Assembly: GCA_018398765.1 (NCBI GenBank) | Contig: JAHBMJ010000706.1 | Location: 1-42,272 of the forward strand | Source: Chromera velia | Taxonomy: Eukaryota; Sar; Chromeraceae | Reading direction: 5' to 3' | Length of the DNA: 42,272 nucleotides | Part shown: positions 1 to 12,582 of the stretch, one piece after another | Layout of the letters: every line of letters begins with the position of its first letter | Position numbering within the stretch: position 1 is the stretch's first letter | Notes under the pieces: model-generated | Seen by the model: the letters and a program-made list of their open reading frames with translations, nothing else | Told to the model about the DNA's origin: nothing | Databases searched by the model: none | Translations under genes and position numbers: made by a program

Positions 1-15
1 CCGGCTTTCCCACAG

Positions 16-422
16 GAGGGCAAGAGAAGATTACAATGGCTGTGCGACTGCACCCGCTCCGGTTTGAAGAGCGGCACTCTGCTCTTCTTTGGAGTGCGCT
101 ATTCTCTCCTTTCACATATGTGCTGAAGTGAAAGGGAGCAACCGCATGTCTGATTCAGATAGTAATCAAGCGATGAATAGTATTCCTGTGAACTAAAAAT
201 GTGCAGCCACATAACAATGACAGGCCGCAAGGGCGACATAGTCGTCTGTGCTCTCTCCGGGAAGGTCCATGCCGGTTTTGTTGGGAATGTGTTTCTCTCC
301 AAAGTCCTCGAGCTGGACGCGCAAAGAGAGGGGCTAAAGGTGCAGCTGCAGCCTGAGTGGATGTACGCACCCTTGAGGAATGGAGCTCTGGACTCTGACG
401 GCTGTCTGCTGGTGCATCTCGA
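16..422 (+). other. ATP-lid part of GHKL ATPase domain (first two visible exons)
   Basis: Exon 16-119 follows a CCCACAG acceptor and joins exon 207-422 in phase 2. The joined text has a glycine-rich GLKSG then [13 protein letters not shown] and a strand reading V-V-C-A-L-S-G. In SMCHD1 and MORC-like GHKL ATPases a Gly-x-Gly-x-Lys-x-x-x-FF-x-G lid precedes a V-x-E-L-x-L-S strand. The first ATP-binding motifs (Asn/Asp box) would be upstream of the window. The ATPase reading is inference from motif shape, and the donor at 120 is non-consensus. Confidence 0.45.
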
Positions 423-757
423 GTGAGTCAGTCAGCCAGTCGTTCTTTCAGGATAGAAAAAGAAAGCAATGCAGAAAGGAAAATAGGCAATTCCACACGC
501 TTATCTTTGGGGACGGTAAAATTGAGAAAAGCATCTCCTGCAATGGATCGATAGACTCCCTCTGAAGTCACTTCCTGTCACGCTCTCTGAGTTGTGTACG
601 TCGGGTCCTTCTGGCCCCTGCGAGTCGATCTGTATCGCATGCAGTCTTTCTGTGGTTGCTCTAACCTCTCTTCTTCGCTTCTTCGCTTCTGCTTCGCCCT
701 GTGTGTGTGTGTGCGTGTGTGTGTGACACAGTGTGTGTCCCTCTATCTCTCCCTCCC

Positions 758-814
<57 letters not shown>

Positions 815-3800
815 TCCCTCCATCTCTCCCTCCGCTCTGTGTGTGTGTGTGTGTGTGCAGTTCAGTAACAGGTGTTTTCGACGGAACAGACCGTTCTTTG
901 ACGAGAAATGTGATGGCGTCCTGGGAAGCGCTCGTCGGCGCCTGCAGGACCCCCATGCTGGGCCTCGACGCAGCAGCAGCCCCTAGACCCTCTCCGCCAC
1001 CTGCAGCATCCACACGCCGTCGATCTCGGGCTTCTCTTTCCGCCGTCTCTGCAGACAGTGCCTCCTCTTCCTCTTCCTCTGAGTCTTTCAGTTGGCCTCG
1101 AGAGAGGCTTACAGAAGGGGGGGCGCATTGGGTTCACACAATTCCCATCAAGGGTGAGGAGGCAAGGGAGGAGCTTCTCAATGGGATTGGTCCTCTGGAG
1201 GGATTTTTGAGGGACCCCTCTTGGCCGCAGGGGGTGGTGCCCCTCGAGTCAGAGCTGGAAAGGAAGGCCGACCTCCGGCTTCTGTACGCATTCAACTGCA
1301 AGATGCATCCATTGAGCCCGGTGTCTGTGGAGGGGGAGGTTGTCAATGAGATGAAAAAATTGGAGGCGGAGTCTCGCCTGTACGGGCGATTTATTGAGGG
1401 GAACGAGATCGCCCCTTTGGTCGAGATAGGTGAAGAATCGACTGGGCTCTTTGGTGTACAGTCCTGTTGGGGTCTTGAAAGGGAGACAGGGGAGGAGGGA
1501 GATGGACCTGGAGAATTGTCTTCTGCTTCCACTTCTTTCTCTGATGAAGTCTTTTGGACTCTCTCTGTTGTTTTCGATCTGATTCCCGGGCTGCCGTGTC
1601 CTGAGAATTCAAAATTGGATTTTTTTGAGGTGAGTGAGGTCTGTTGGTGGGCCTAGAGGTGGGCTTGATCCTCTCCACTCCTTTCCTTGGCTCCCCCTTA
1701 TTCCCTCTTTGTTCTCCGTGTGATGCGAGTAGACAACGTCGACTGAAAAGGGAGAGCTTTTGAATGGTTTCTATCATTTATTATTTATACAGGATGACGC
1801 TTCTTTGCGCATGGAATGAATGACTGTGTCTAGGCTCGGTCCAACGTTGCATGAGTGTTTGAGTGTCCTGTCGAGGGAGCTAGATGTGCATTCTATTCCT
1901 CCCTGAGTTTCTCATGAAGGGATTGATTGATCGATAGATCGATGGGTTGCAAGCTTTCCGTCTTATTGTAACTTATACGCCTGTCCCTCTTCTTTCTTTT
2001 GTCTTCGGCCCCTTTTTCTATCCTTTTTTCTTCCCTCCTTCCTGACTGCTCGTTTTTCTTTCTTCCCTTTTGTCCCTCCCTTCTTCTGTTTCCTTTTTCC
2101 TTCCAGAGCCCTGTGTCCTGTGTCCATCGGCATGCAAATGACGTGATGAGCTCCAGATCTGGGTTTCTCTGGGTTTTTTCTGACTGCAGGCACTGCCCGA
2201 TAACAGAAGGCCACTCCGGTTAAGCGAGTGGAGGGAGGCACTCGAGAGCCATGTCCAGGATGACAACAGCCTCCAGGGAGAGGCAGGGAAGAGGAAGATG
2301 CCCGTTGACCAACCATTCGGGTGAGAGGTGCAGAAATAAATACAGCGAGGCGTGCGTTTGCTTTTTCTCTTCGTTGTGCGGTTCTTGGGGGCTTTCATCT
2401 TCCGTCTGCCTTCAAGCCTTTTCGTGCTCGTGATGCGATGGGGCCTCTCTGTCTGTCTGTCTGTCTGTCTGCAGGAAGGCCGAGATCGAGCTCTACGATC
2501 TGAAGGGCAGGAGGGTGGAGGTTGTTGCAGAGCCCTCTGATTTCACTCACACAAAAGTCCGTGTGCGAGGAACCGACACTGTGGTGCAGATATCCAACCT
2601 GAAGGTCAGTCAGAAGAGGGAGGGAAAGGAAAAAAACAGATTTGGGACTGGCCGAACAAGCTCTGCGATTCCTTTATGAATAGTCTGTATTCTCAAAGAA
2701 GCCGCTGACCGTGAAAACCAAAAAAAGAGAGGTGGGCCGAAGGACACACACTGCACTAGCACCTGCTACACTTCTGTTTCCTCCCGTCTGCGCCATGCAA
2801 ATCTTTCTTCTCGTTGGTAAGAAGCGTGGCAATCCTGACGACCTTCCGCTGGCTAGCCTCCGACTCTCCCTCCCGTCTCCTTCTCACACACAAGCAGATA
2901 CGACTTCCTCCACTCACTTCTCTCCTTTCATGAGGCAGTCGTGCAGCTCTGCGCCCTGCTGCATCATCTGTGTGCTATCACGCCCTCACTACTCGCAGGT
3001 CCCCTTCCCGTGCGGGCAGATCTCGTTGCTGCCCGACATCACAGAGTCCCTCTTTGAATTCGACGAGTCGGAGCCTCACAGGATCGGTCTGAAACCCTCT
3101 GATCCTCCCTGCTTCCGCTTGGCCCTTGCACCCGGCCAGCGGCCCTTCCGGCTCTCGAACCCTTCCATCCCCGCTCTGTTGGATGAATTCCTCCCGAACA
3201 ATGCTGGGTGGAGACTCTCGATCGTGGCCGACCTAAACGTTCACAGAGAATCGGACGGATGGAAGCAGGTCTCTGAGCTCGTGGCAAAGTTCCCTCTGTT
3301 CCAGCACCTGGTCCCCGAGGCCCCGGCAAAGTGCCTGCTCGTGGTGGATGAGAAGGACGAGCCTGCCATGAGGACCTCTAATTGGCGCCTGACTGAGAAC
3401 AGAACGGTGACCCTCCGGTATGAATTCTTCGGAGAATTCGGAGACAGGTACGTTAGCCTGTTCGGCCGTTTGGTCGATTGGTTCAGTGGAAGGATGGATA
3501 CGTATTGTTCCTTCCTTCCATTTCTTGAAAACGGAAGGCAGAACGAAGCCCTCTCTCCCTTCATCCAATTTATTTTGGCAGGTATGCAGCCAGGCAGGCA
3601 AACAGACGCACAGACAGACACACGAAGGGGCAAGTAGGTATCTGGTACGTCAACTGAAGTTTTCAGAAAAGAAGGAGTCTGGTTAGACTGAGTGACAACT
3701 GTGGCTGCATATACGTGTGGTGGTTCTGGTTCCCCTTTCGATCTCTCCCTTGCATGCGGTAAGGCCACTTCACTTCTTTCGTCCTTCTCTGTGATTGACT

Positions 3801-6800
3801 TCTTTCCCCTGCAGATGCCTTATGGGCCAGATGAACAGGCCTCCGGGTTCCTCTTCTGCTTCCTCGTCTTCCTCTCTGCTGGAAGACAAACCCGAGTGGT
3901 GCAGTCTCCTGAAAGCCGTCTGGATTCCTCGCTGCCCTGCTGCTGATGCTGCCAGGGAAGCAGAGGAGATGCCAGGGGAAGGATTCTCCATGACCTCGGT
4001 CAAATCTCAGGTAGAGAAGAAATGGACGGTGTTCAACAAGTGTCCCGGAAAGTATTCCATCCAAATCAAGTAAGCCGCTTAACTAATTTGTTGTTCTCGT
4101 TTTCTTCTCGTCAGAGATAGACGCGAATTCGCCAATGAATGACAAAGGAGCAGAGTGATGACTGTAATCATGGTTTGGCAAACCCGCTGGCAGGACTTTT
4201 CTTTTTTGAAGCCCACTTGCAAGACTTTTCTTTTTTGAAGCTGCACCGTCCCATACACAAACGCGCCCCTTTCAGTGTGACTCTGTCCCTGCCTTCCAGG
4301 TGGTCAGTCAGGTTCCCTTTGTTCCATGGACCCACAGCGAGTAGACGGAGGGTAATCCACGCAAAGGAAGAGTGACAGACAAATGAGATGACATGAGATG
4401 ATCGCACAATCAGGTTGTCGAATCTCATTTGCTTGCAGGCTCTCGGGGTGTCCTCTGGGGAGAGCCGGCACTGGTTCCGCCCTTCATCCTCCCTTCCTCT
4501 CTTCTGGGGATCTGACGCTGTGGGAACAGGAGGTGGAGGTCGTGCATTCCTCTGCACCCCACGCTATAGTCCTGACAGAGTGCGAGGGGCTCTCAGCCGT
4601 AGAGACCATGCCGAGACAGTGGGTGGTGAGCGGTCGGGCGGGATCTCGGCAAAAGATGAGCCTCGACCTGAGGGCAGACAGAGGGAGCGCTGCCGTGTTC
4701 GACGAATCACTCCACATGTTCTCTGTCCGGGTCGGAAGAGCACAACAGTGGATGCCTCTGCAGGGACGCGAGTGGGTGTTTGAAATCCCCGAGGAAGTGG
4801 GTGAGTGCCTCGACTGGGAGCTGAGGCTGACGGACTCTTCGCCTCAAGGGGCTGGGGAGGCGGGGGCAGTCCATGCGACTGTGCAGGTCAAAGCAGGGAG
4901 TGCTGGGGCACCTGTACGACTCCGAACAGCCGCGGAATTCCGGGCGAGCTCGTTGGACATCCATGGCGGCACTTCAATTGCGGATCTCTGGACAGCGATT
5001 AAGCGAAAGGTTGGCAGGCAGACGGCACAGCGGTGGATCGGTTACAAATTGAGAACCGCTCTTTCGTGCTCCTCAATCACAGCTCCACGCCAATGGGTCT
5101 TCACTGCTGCTAGAGGCACAGCGGAACCTGTTCCTTTTTTCTTCTCTCTCTTCTCAAGTTCCGCCTTGTGCTGTGCCTGTCTCTCTCTCTAGAGGACTGG
5201 CATGCTGCTTCTTTGACCACGCATCTGTTGTTCATACGTGTGTCGCCACTGGATCTCTGTGTGGCTTTCTCTTCGTCTGTACCTCCGTTCCTGGTCCCGC
5301 TGTGCGAATCAGATTGTGGGAGAGGTTCTTGTCATGTTCCTCCCTTCCTTCCCCCCTTCCTTGCCCCCTTCCTTCCTTCCTTGTTTGTCTCCGTCATTCT
5401 TTTCGTCGTCTGTTCTGTCGCTGGGTTCACCCTTTTTACGCCTCTCTGTGTTTAAACAAAAGCAGAAGGCGATTGCTTTCGAGGACAGATTCGGTAACGT
5501 GTCCACCGACCTCTCCTTGCTTGGAAAGCACACGAGAAGCCAAAACAAGGTCCTCTCTGTGACACTTTCTCTCCGGAAGGGCACTGCGCAAATCACTGTG
5601 GCTGATGAATTGGATCACAGGTCGATCTGTCAGACTGAAGTCTATCTAGCTGTCTGTTTGTCTACTTGCTGTTTTTTTTGTCTGTTTGTCTATCTGTTTG
5701 ACTGCGTGCGGCAAGAAACGAAACGAACACGTCCAGATGGAAAGAATGTGAAAGTGGAAAAGCGTAAGCCTGCACTGGTCAAGCAAGGGCCGCAGGGTAC
5801 GCTCAAGGCCTGGAGCTCTGGTACCCTTCCACTGAGAGAGAGCAAAAACAAAAGAGAGAAAAAAACAGAAGAGAGTGAAAAGAGGGAAAAGGAAAAGACG
5901 ATATTAATAGAGTCTGTCTGCATGCCTGCCTGTCTGTCGATTTGTATTTTTGCGTCTCTACGTTTGCCACCTGTTTATCTGTCTCTGTGCCTGCTCTTGC
6001 AAGGATGTGCTGTCTCCTTGCACATGAACAGAAGAAAAGAGGCAGAACAAAACCGCGTTCAGAACGTAGCAACAGACCAACGAAGGAGTCTGCTTCTTTT
6101 TGACACTCAAGGGTGACAAAAACACTCCAGCAGGAACCCTCGGACCGTTCTGCTCTAGCGTTCTTTCATCCCGTGTTTCTCCAGCAAGCAGGGTATGCGT
6201 CCCTCCGGTCTCCTCTCTCTCTCTCTCTTGTCCAATCAGATGATGAAAAAAGGATCCGCAGCTTTCTTCCTTCTGTAGTCAAGCCTGTCCCATTTCTTAC
6301 TCACTCACTCACTTGCACGTGCTTATCGACAGGCTCACGTGACGAAACGAGCCCCCCGGTTCCATTTGCAGATCAGCTGGCGCGGTTCGTCTCGAGGTGG
6401 AGCCCCAACCCTCCCACGCCGCCGCCGCTGCTGCTGAGGCAGCGGTTGGAGGAGAGGAGGAATTTTTAGTCTCTTCTGTGACACTTTTGCAGACGGCCAG
6501 AGAGGGAGAGTGGAAGCAAGAGGAGCGGTCAGTAAGAGGAAGAGAGGAGGACGCCGAAGGAGTTGGCGAAGAGAGGCGGATGGAGAAGCCGGCCTCACAA
6601 CTGTTCCTCTGGGGGATCCCGGGAGAGCTGTGTGTGCGATACTCTCTAAGTAGTCGATCCTCCAGGGGGTTGGAAGGGGAGGGAGGGGAGGAAGGGGGAA
6701 GGGAGACAGAGATTCGATCCGACCAGATTCGTCTAGGGGCTCTTGACCAGGGCAAGGAGGCCGAATGGATCTACATTGACCGGGAGAAGAGACCTCTTCG

Positions 6801-9800
6801 TCTCGCTGAGGGAGACGGAGACACCCTCTCAAGTGTTCCTCCTGAATTGTTAGAACAATGCGAACCCTTGAATGAGGATGATTTTGATGAAGTGGAACCT
6901 GTCAGTAGTAAGACGACGCGTGGGTTTTTTTCTGCATTTTTTTCTCTTGTCTCCGTATTTTTTGTCTTTGCATCCTCTGTTCGTTGATTCTCCCGTCATT
7001 TTCCGTACTCGTTTCGCCTTCCTTCTTTTCTCTCGCTGTCTCTCTCACATAGACACACCCTTTCGTCATCACTTCCTTTTTTGTGTGTGCTTGTTCAGCT
7101 GCATGTGGGTGCGGTTGATTGAATTTGTTGTTTCTGCATTCATCCCGCATGCGTGCAGACTCTTCAAATCGTTCCCTTCGGACAACCCCCCGTACAGCCG
7201 GGTTTCCTGGAGATCTGGAAAAATGGAAAACCGAATGTGTTTAATAAATTCTTTGTTCGAGGAGATTGGCAAGTAGACGGACAGGTGAAAGTAGTCAGTT
7301 GGATTCGTGTGGTGTCCCCCTCTGCTGAGAGTGGCGGAGAGGGAGGATGGATTCGATGCGAGTTCTTGGGGGAGCGTAATAACCGCAGAGGGCGAATTAA
7401 GATTCCTGAGGAGTTTCTTTCGGTTCTCGAAGGGGACGTTGCGAGGTTCGAGATTGCCCTCTTCTTCTCTGCATGCCCTCCTGCAGGGAAGTCCCCTCAA
7501 CGGTGGTTGTCCGACCACTGCGTTTTCACGACGCTCCCCCTCCAATTGGAGAGACACGAACAAGTCGCAAGAGAGCTGGAGATCGTGCACACCTCATTTC
7601 AGCTTTCGGTAGTGAAGAGAGAGCACAAACCCAATCGGTCAGATGGGGACTCAGGGAGTGAGGGGGAGGGTGGCGAAGAGGAAGGTGAAAAGGATCTTGA
7701 GGGGAGAGCCGTCGGAGCCAAACGTCGAGGCGTTGAACGGTCCCCCTCTGCCAGATCATCCAAGCGTTTGAGGGCCCTACAGGATGATGAGGGGGGGGCA
7801 CAAGAAGGGGAGGAGGGGTCCAGTCTTCCCTCCATGGAAGCAACAGAGAAGGGCACCCTGAGGGTCAAGGTCAGGGTCGCACCTTCAGAATCGGTTGAGC
7901 ATAAATGGGAAATATTTTTGTATGCGAGCAACCCGGAATCGCAGGAAGAGGAAAAAATTCGATTTTTCCCTACCGAGGAGACGGATGGAGATGATGTGGA
8001 GTTCCGTATTGCTGTCGAGAATTCCCCAGTCCTCTCTCGACATTTCAAGAGAAAGGGGGAAGTACAATTCCGAGCTATACAACGAAACTCAGACACAAAC
8101 ACGACTTTTGCAGCATCTGAGCCTGCACGTCTGACAATTTGTCCGGCCGTGAGTTCTCTATTTCGTCCAGGAATGTCCCAGGGGGCCTTCACGCTTGGTC
8201 TTGGAACTTGGAGTGATTCTGGGTGGAAGGTTCTGGGGCCCCGTGATCCTCTGTATGCAGGGGACGGTTTGCAGACAAGGAAGCTGTCTGCGTGTCTCCT
8301 CGACAGGTTTTCTAACGTGATCGGACCAGCAGACTTCCGTCGAGCGAGCAAAGGGCGGTGTGAGGGGTTCACAGTGGACGTGGAAGCGGTCGGAGCTTCC
8401 GCTCTTGCCCCCCCTTCCTGGCTCTGTGGTCCTCCTGGGCAGAGCCGTGAGGGACTCGGACGCTTAGACGAAGAGGGGCGTCTCGTTTTTTCCCTGAAGC
8501 TCTCGGCTTCGAAACAGACGCTGGGGGACAGACTGACACAGAAAGTGCGCGTTCGAGTCCGGTGAGTGAGTGAGAGTAGTCGGGAGGGAAGTAGGCGTCC
8601 GTGCGGGAGAGATGATGAGGGTGTGGGGGTTTTGAGAACAAGTCTAGAATGGAGTGGGAGTGGAAAGGAGGCAGAGGTTCTTGTATCGTCTTCAGCGACT
8701 GACTGGACTCTTTTGAGTATGTCTGCGCACTGAAATGCATAGACTGCTTTCTTTCTTCCTTCCTGTCCTTTCCGTGAAATATTGCACGGCAGCGACTTTT
8801 ACTGTGAGAAAGGTTGTTCACTCCTTCTGATTCCGGCATCTTTTCCTTGTAGCTCCCCCTCCTTCGTTTTATTTTTCACTCTTCCTTGTTGTTTTGCATT
8901 TTCCTTCAGGCTCTCGTCTTCCTCCTCTTCCAGCATGAGTGGAGGTTTCTCTGACGACCCTGTCGTTGCAGAGCGGGATTTGGTGATCCACTTCCGGGGG
9001 GGGCTATACGCGAAGCTGATAGAGGAGAAGAAGGCCCGCATAGCGGAAATGGAGGAAGTGGAGCAGAAGCACACAAAGGCAAAAGAGAATCGGATGAGCC
9101 TGAGGGCTGAGCTAAGACAGAAGGCACCAGCTCTCGTCAAGAGAGCGGAAGCCTCCGGAGGCCTTCCTTCTTGGGCCGCCTCCCCACGTCCCCTGATTCT
9201 CAGAGCAACGAGGGAGATGCGGGACTTGGCACTGCGTCGCAGAGAAGAATTGGCGGTTCTCGCCAAACTGCAGGAAGCGCATCCACCCGAAGCGAGACGC
9301 TTGGAAGCGCTCGGTGTTCTCCAGCCTTGGTCTCACGCTCTCAGGGCAAGTAGTGAAATCCAGTCAGAGGGGAGAAAGCAGAGTGCGGGTTTTCGAGGAC
9401 TGTTCTCTGACTTTCTCTTCGTCCCTCCTTCTCTGCGTGGGTGTGCATTGGTGAGCTGGTCGCTTGGGGTGCTGGGACGATTCGCTGTTCTTGAAGAGGA
9501 CTCTGTGCTGGTCGACGATCTGAGTGCAGACCCTTCGCATACCTCTTTCTCAGAGGCCGTTTGCCTGAATCGTCTGAAGAAGGACAACCGGGTTGCTCCT
9601 GCCCCTCTTGAAATGATCACTAGAGAGGTGACGGCAGCTTTGCAGACGGGAGGGGGGGGGGAAAGGGGGGACCAGGCAGCAGAGAGTCAAGCAGGGCGGG
9701 GGTCAGGTATCGACTTGCCTCAGTGCGTCTCTCAGTTGAGGTGAGTGCATTGAGGTTGGTTGATTGGGTTCAGGGAGGGAAAAGGAGAGCTCAATTATCC

Positions 9801-9967
9801 TTCCTCCTGCTTTCCTTTCAGACGGCTTTTCTTCGCCATCATCTCAGTCTGTCTGTTCCCTTTTGGGCCGGTTTGAGCTCACTGTGTTCCCTCTCCCTCT
9901 CTCTTTCTGTCTCTTACTCCTTCTCATCCTCTTTCTTCCTTCCTCTCTCTCTCTTCCTTTCTCTGAA

Positions 9968-10007
<40 letters not shown>

Positions 10008-10109
10008 ACTGGGTTTTGGGAGGGAGAAGGAGAGGAAAAGCTTAATTATCCGTCCTTCTGCTTTCGTTTCAGACGGCTTTTCTTCGCCATCATCTCAGTC
10101 TGTCTGTTC

Positions 10110-10150
<41 letters not shown>

Positions 10151-10151
10151 C

Positions 10152-10186
<35 letters not shown>

Positions 10187-10787
10187 TGTGCGTGTGTGTC
10201 TGTGCGTGTGTGTCTGTGCGTGTGTGTGTGTGTCTGTGTCTGTGTCTGTGTGTGTGTGTGTCTGTGTGTCTGTGTGTCTGTGTGTGTGTGGGTGTGTCTG
10301 TGTCTGTCTGTGTCTGTCTGTGTCTGTCTGTGTCTGTCTGTGTCTGTCTGTGTCTGTCTGTGTCTGTCTGTGTCTGTCTGTGTCTGTCTGTGTCTGTCTG
10401 TGTCTGTCTGTGTCTGTCTGTGTCTGTCTGTGTCTGTCTGTGTCTGTCTGTGTCTGTCTGTGTCTGTCTGTGTCTGTCTGTGTCTGTCTGTGTCTGTCTG
10501 TGTCTGTCTGTGTCTGTCTGTGTCTGTCTGTGTCTGTCTGTGTCTGTCTGTGTCTGTCTGTGTCTGTCTGTGTCTGTCTGTGTCTGTCTGTGTCTGTCTG
10601 TGTCTGTCTGTGTCTGTCTGTGTCTGTCTGTGTCTGTCTGTGTCTGTCTGTGTCTGTCTGTGTCTGTCTGTGTCTGTCTGTGTCTGTCTGTGTCTGTCTG
10701 TGTCTGTCTGTGTCTGTCTGTGTCTGTCTGTGTCTGTCTGTGTCTGTCTGTCTGTGTGTGTGTCTGTGTCTGTGTCTGTGTCTCTCT

Positions 10788-10825
<38 letters not shown>

Positions 10826-12582
10826 ATCTATTGCGAGAGATGCCGCCTCCTTCCGAGGATGGATCAACCCCGTCTCTTTTTCTCTCCCTCCCGATGATGT
10901 TAGGGATTTGAGTCTAGACGAGGAAGAGCAGGAGGGAGGGAGGGGTGAGAACGAGAAGTCCTCTCTCTCTCTCGAGGGCCTCTGGCTCCCTGGACAGTCA
11001 GACCTCCGCGTGTGTGATGAGGTCTCGGGAGTTCTCTCTGCGTGCGTCGAGACGCTCTTGCAGCAGTGGGACACCTCTTCCTCCTCTTCAAATCAAGCCC
11101 CAAGCAGACAGGCGCAGTCTCGAATGGCTCTCCGGGTTTTTCAAGGCAACTTCTCACGACATCTCGCTCTCAACATGATAACACAAGAAAAAGAGAACAA
11201 CCGTGCTCCTCCTGCTCAGTGTCAGGCTGACGCAGCGCCTGCTGCTGCTGCTGCTGCTGCTGTCGGGACTTCCGGCAGCAGCAGCGCACCAGCGGCGGCG
11301 GCGGCGGCTCATGGGCCTTCGGGGGCGCACTCTGCCGTCTCCTTGGGCGTAGCCGTCCCGTCTGCTGCAGAGACAGAGGATAGTGCCAGGTTGATCTGGG
11401 AAGTGGTTGCTGCGGGGGACTGGATAAGTGCTTGGCGCAAACAAGTGAGTGAGCGTACACGCGAGTTCTTTCTGGTCGTTCCTGCAGTGGCTGGATTTTG
11501 GTGGGTGTAGGTGTGGCGAGGAGGATGAGAAGAGACGATCTTTTGTCGAGGGGCTCTGTCTGTTCTCTGCTTGCTCTAAACTCTCCAGGCAGCAACCACT
11601 GTGTGAGAGGAAGCTTCGTGTCTTTGCGGTTTCCGTTTCTATAATCTCTCGGTGAATATGTTTGGTTGTCAAACTGTTTTTCTGTTGTTGTAGTTGATGT
11701 ATCTATGTCTGGATCCTTCCTTCCTTCCTTTTTTCCTTCGTTCCTTCCTGCTTGTGCATGCAGTACTTGAAAGCCGTGTCCGACGAGCAGGGATCAGCTG
11801 AGAGCGCGACGAGTGCGTCGATGCACCTGGACGATCTTCGGTCGGGGCTCGAGAGCCTGATGAGGGAGCAGGAAATGAGACTGGAACAGGCAGAGAGAGA
11901 GAGAGCCTCTCAGGCGGGAGGAAGGAGATCGCGCCCTTCTCCTTCTTCATCTGCTGCTGCTGCTGTTTCAGGTCAGAAAACAGGCAGGCGGCGCTAATTA
12001 AAGCACTGCACGTACAATTGCGGTTGCATGAGGCGGTGTCGTCTGCTTCATTCATCAATCCCTCTCTCTCTTTCTGTTCTTTCATGTGTCTGTTCCATTC
12101 CATTGCGACGTCTCTCTTCCGCAAACACGAACGACTACGCAGATTGCGCAGTAAAATCAGCGAGAAATCTGGATTTTGTCAGGTCACACAAAGTCTGTTT
12201 CGTACGCCCACCGACACACTACACAAACCACTACACACTGGATGGAAGCATCAAGAGAAACACAGGGAGTCGTGTTGCTGGTCAGGGCCCCGTCCTCTTT
12301 TCGAATTGCTTATCGTCCTTGTCGCCAAACCCCCTTGCAGCAGCCGCAGCAGCACCTGTTCAACCCGTCAGGAGGGCCAGGGGAAGGGCGCGCAAGCTGG
12401 ATGCTTCCCCTCGTCCCTCCGCTCAACAGCATCACGCAGAAGAAGAAGAAGAAGAAGAAGATCAAGCTGCAGACCCCTCTGAAGCAGAAGGAGGTGGGTC
12501 TGATGAAAAAGAGGACAACAGCAACGCTGGGGGCCCGTCAAATCGAGGAGGAGCGAAGCGCAAGCGAAGTGATCGAACCTAG
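16..12582 (+). CDS. SMCHD1/GMI1-like GHKL-ATPase and SMC-hinge protein, 3' part, 15 exons
   Basis: Exons by GT-AG sites and phase: 16-119, 207-422, 861-1629, 2190-2320, 2475-2604, 2999-3447, 3815-4069, 4439-5009, 5466-5620, 6372-6900, 7159-8561, 8910-9740, 10826-11444, 11764-11971, 12341-12582. They sum to 6,612 nt, an exact 2,203 codons plus TAG, and every junction keeps phase. The 5' end lies outside the window. Residues about 13-60 resemble the GHKL ATP-lid of SMCHD1 (GLKSG...LLFFG followed by V-C-A-L-S). The middle has repeated beta-sandwich-like blocks ([28 protein letters not shown]). A coiled coil lies near residues 1600-1650, a hinge-like segment (GVLGRF..., [15 protein letters not shown]) near 1755-1800 and continuing after the intron ([12 protein letters not shown]). 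A second short helix and a basic tail with KRKRS follow. The family acts in chromatin silencing or DNA repair; a nuclear location is inferred from the tail. The exon 1 donor (GTGCTG) is weak. The family call is moderately sure, the gene model strong. Confidence 0.72.
680..860 (+). repeat. GT/CT microsatellite at the 3' end of an intron
   Basis: Runs of GT and CT dinucleotides fill the 3' half of intron 423-860. They end in GTGTGTGTGCAG, so the microsatellite itself forms the pyrimidine-rich stretch and acceptor. The next exon starts at 861. Apparent reading frames here are repeat artefacts. Confidence 0.9.
9741..10825 (+). repeat. Intron with CT, GT and 10-bp TGTCTGTCTG tandem array
   Basis: The intron starts GTGAGT and ends GTGTGTGCAG. 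It contains a CT run (about 9968-9992), GT runs (about 10112-10180) and an uninterrupted array of the decamer TGTCTGTCTG from about 10291 to 10750, roughly 46 copies with no visible mismatch. A final GT run leads to the acceptor. Both strands are open for hundreds of codons here, but the translations are pure repeat ([15 protein letters not shown]) and are not proteins. Confidence 0.92.
9760..10115 (+). repeat. Two imperfect about 110-bp direct copies inside the hinge intron
   Basis: Segment 9760-9870 and segment 10005-10115 share a G-rich lead, AATTATCC, a pyrimidine tract ending TTTCAG, then ACGGCTTTTCTTCGCC and TCTGTCTGTTCCCTTTT. Each copy carries a plausible 3' splice site. The copies lie either side of a CT/GT microsatellite. 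Confidence 0.75.

Larger units (their letters stand above)
9456..11100 (+). other. SMC-hinge-like region, split by a long repeat-filled intron
   Basis: After a charged coiled coil (about 9000-9150), the reading frame gives [12 protein letters not shown] and, 30 residues later, [18 protein letters not shown] hinges have a similar order: a G-x-x-G start and an L-K-K-x-N-x-G-x-x-x-x-x-P-L stretch. Across the intron 9741-10825 the frame continues [14 protein letters not shown] and a helix ending [13 protein letters not shown]. Loops are shorter and carry acidic inserts, so the domain would be divergent. A structure prediction is needed to confirm the hinge fold. Confidence 0.45.

Noticed and set aside
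4300-4375. Possible extra exon after CCTTCCAG at 4299
   Set aside because: It runs into a TGA, and no downstream donor keeps phase with exon 4439. Direct joining of 4069 to 4439 keeps phase.
9346-9455. Possible GC-AG intron inside the exon before the hinge (AGG-GCAAGT to GTGAG)
   Set aside because: Splicing would shift the frame into a TGA. The unspliced frame stays open and gives hinge-like text.
9723-11074. Long open frames on both strands over the TGTCTGTCTG array (VCVCLCLS and HRQTQTD translations)
   Set aside because: A 10-bp repeat without stops is open by default. The region is an intron by splice sites and phase on both sides.
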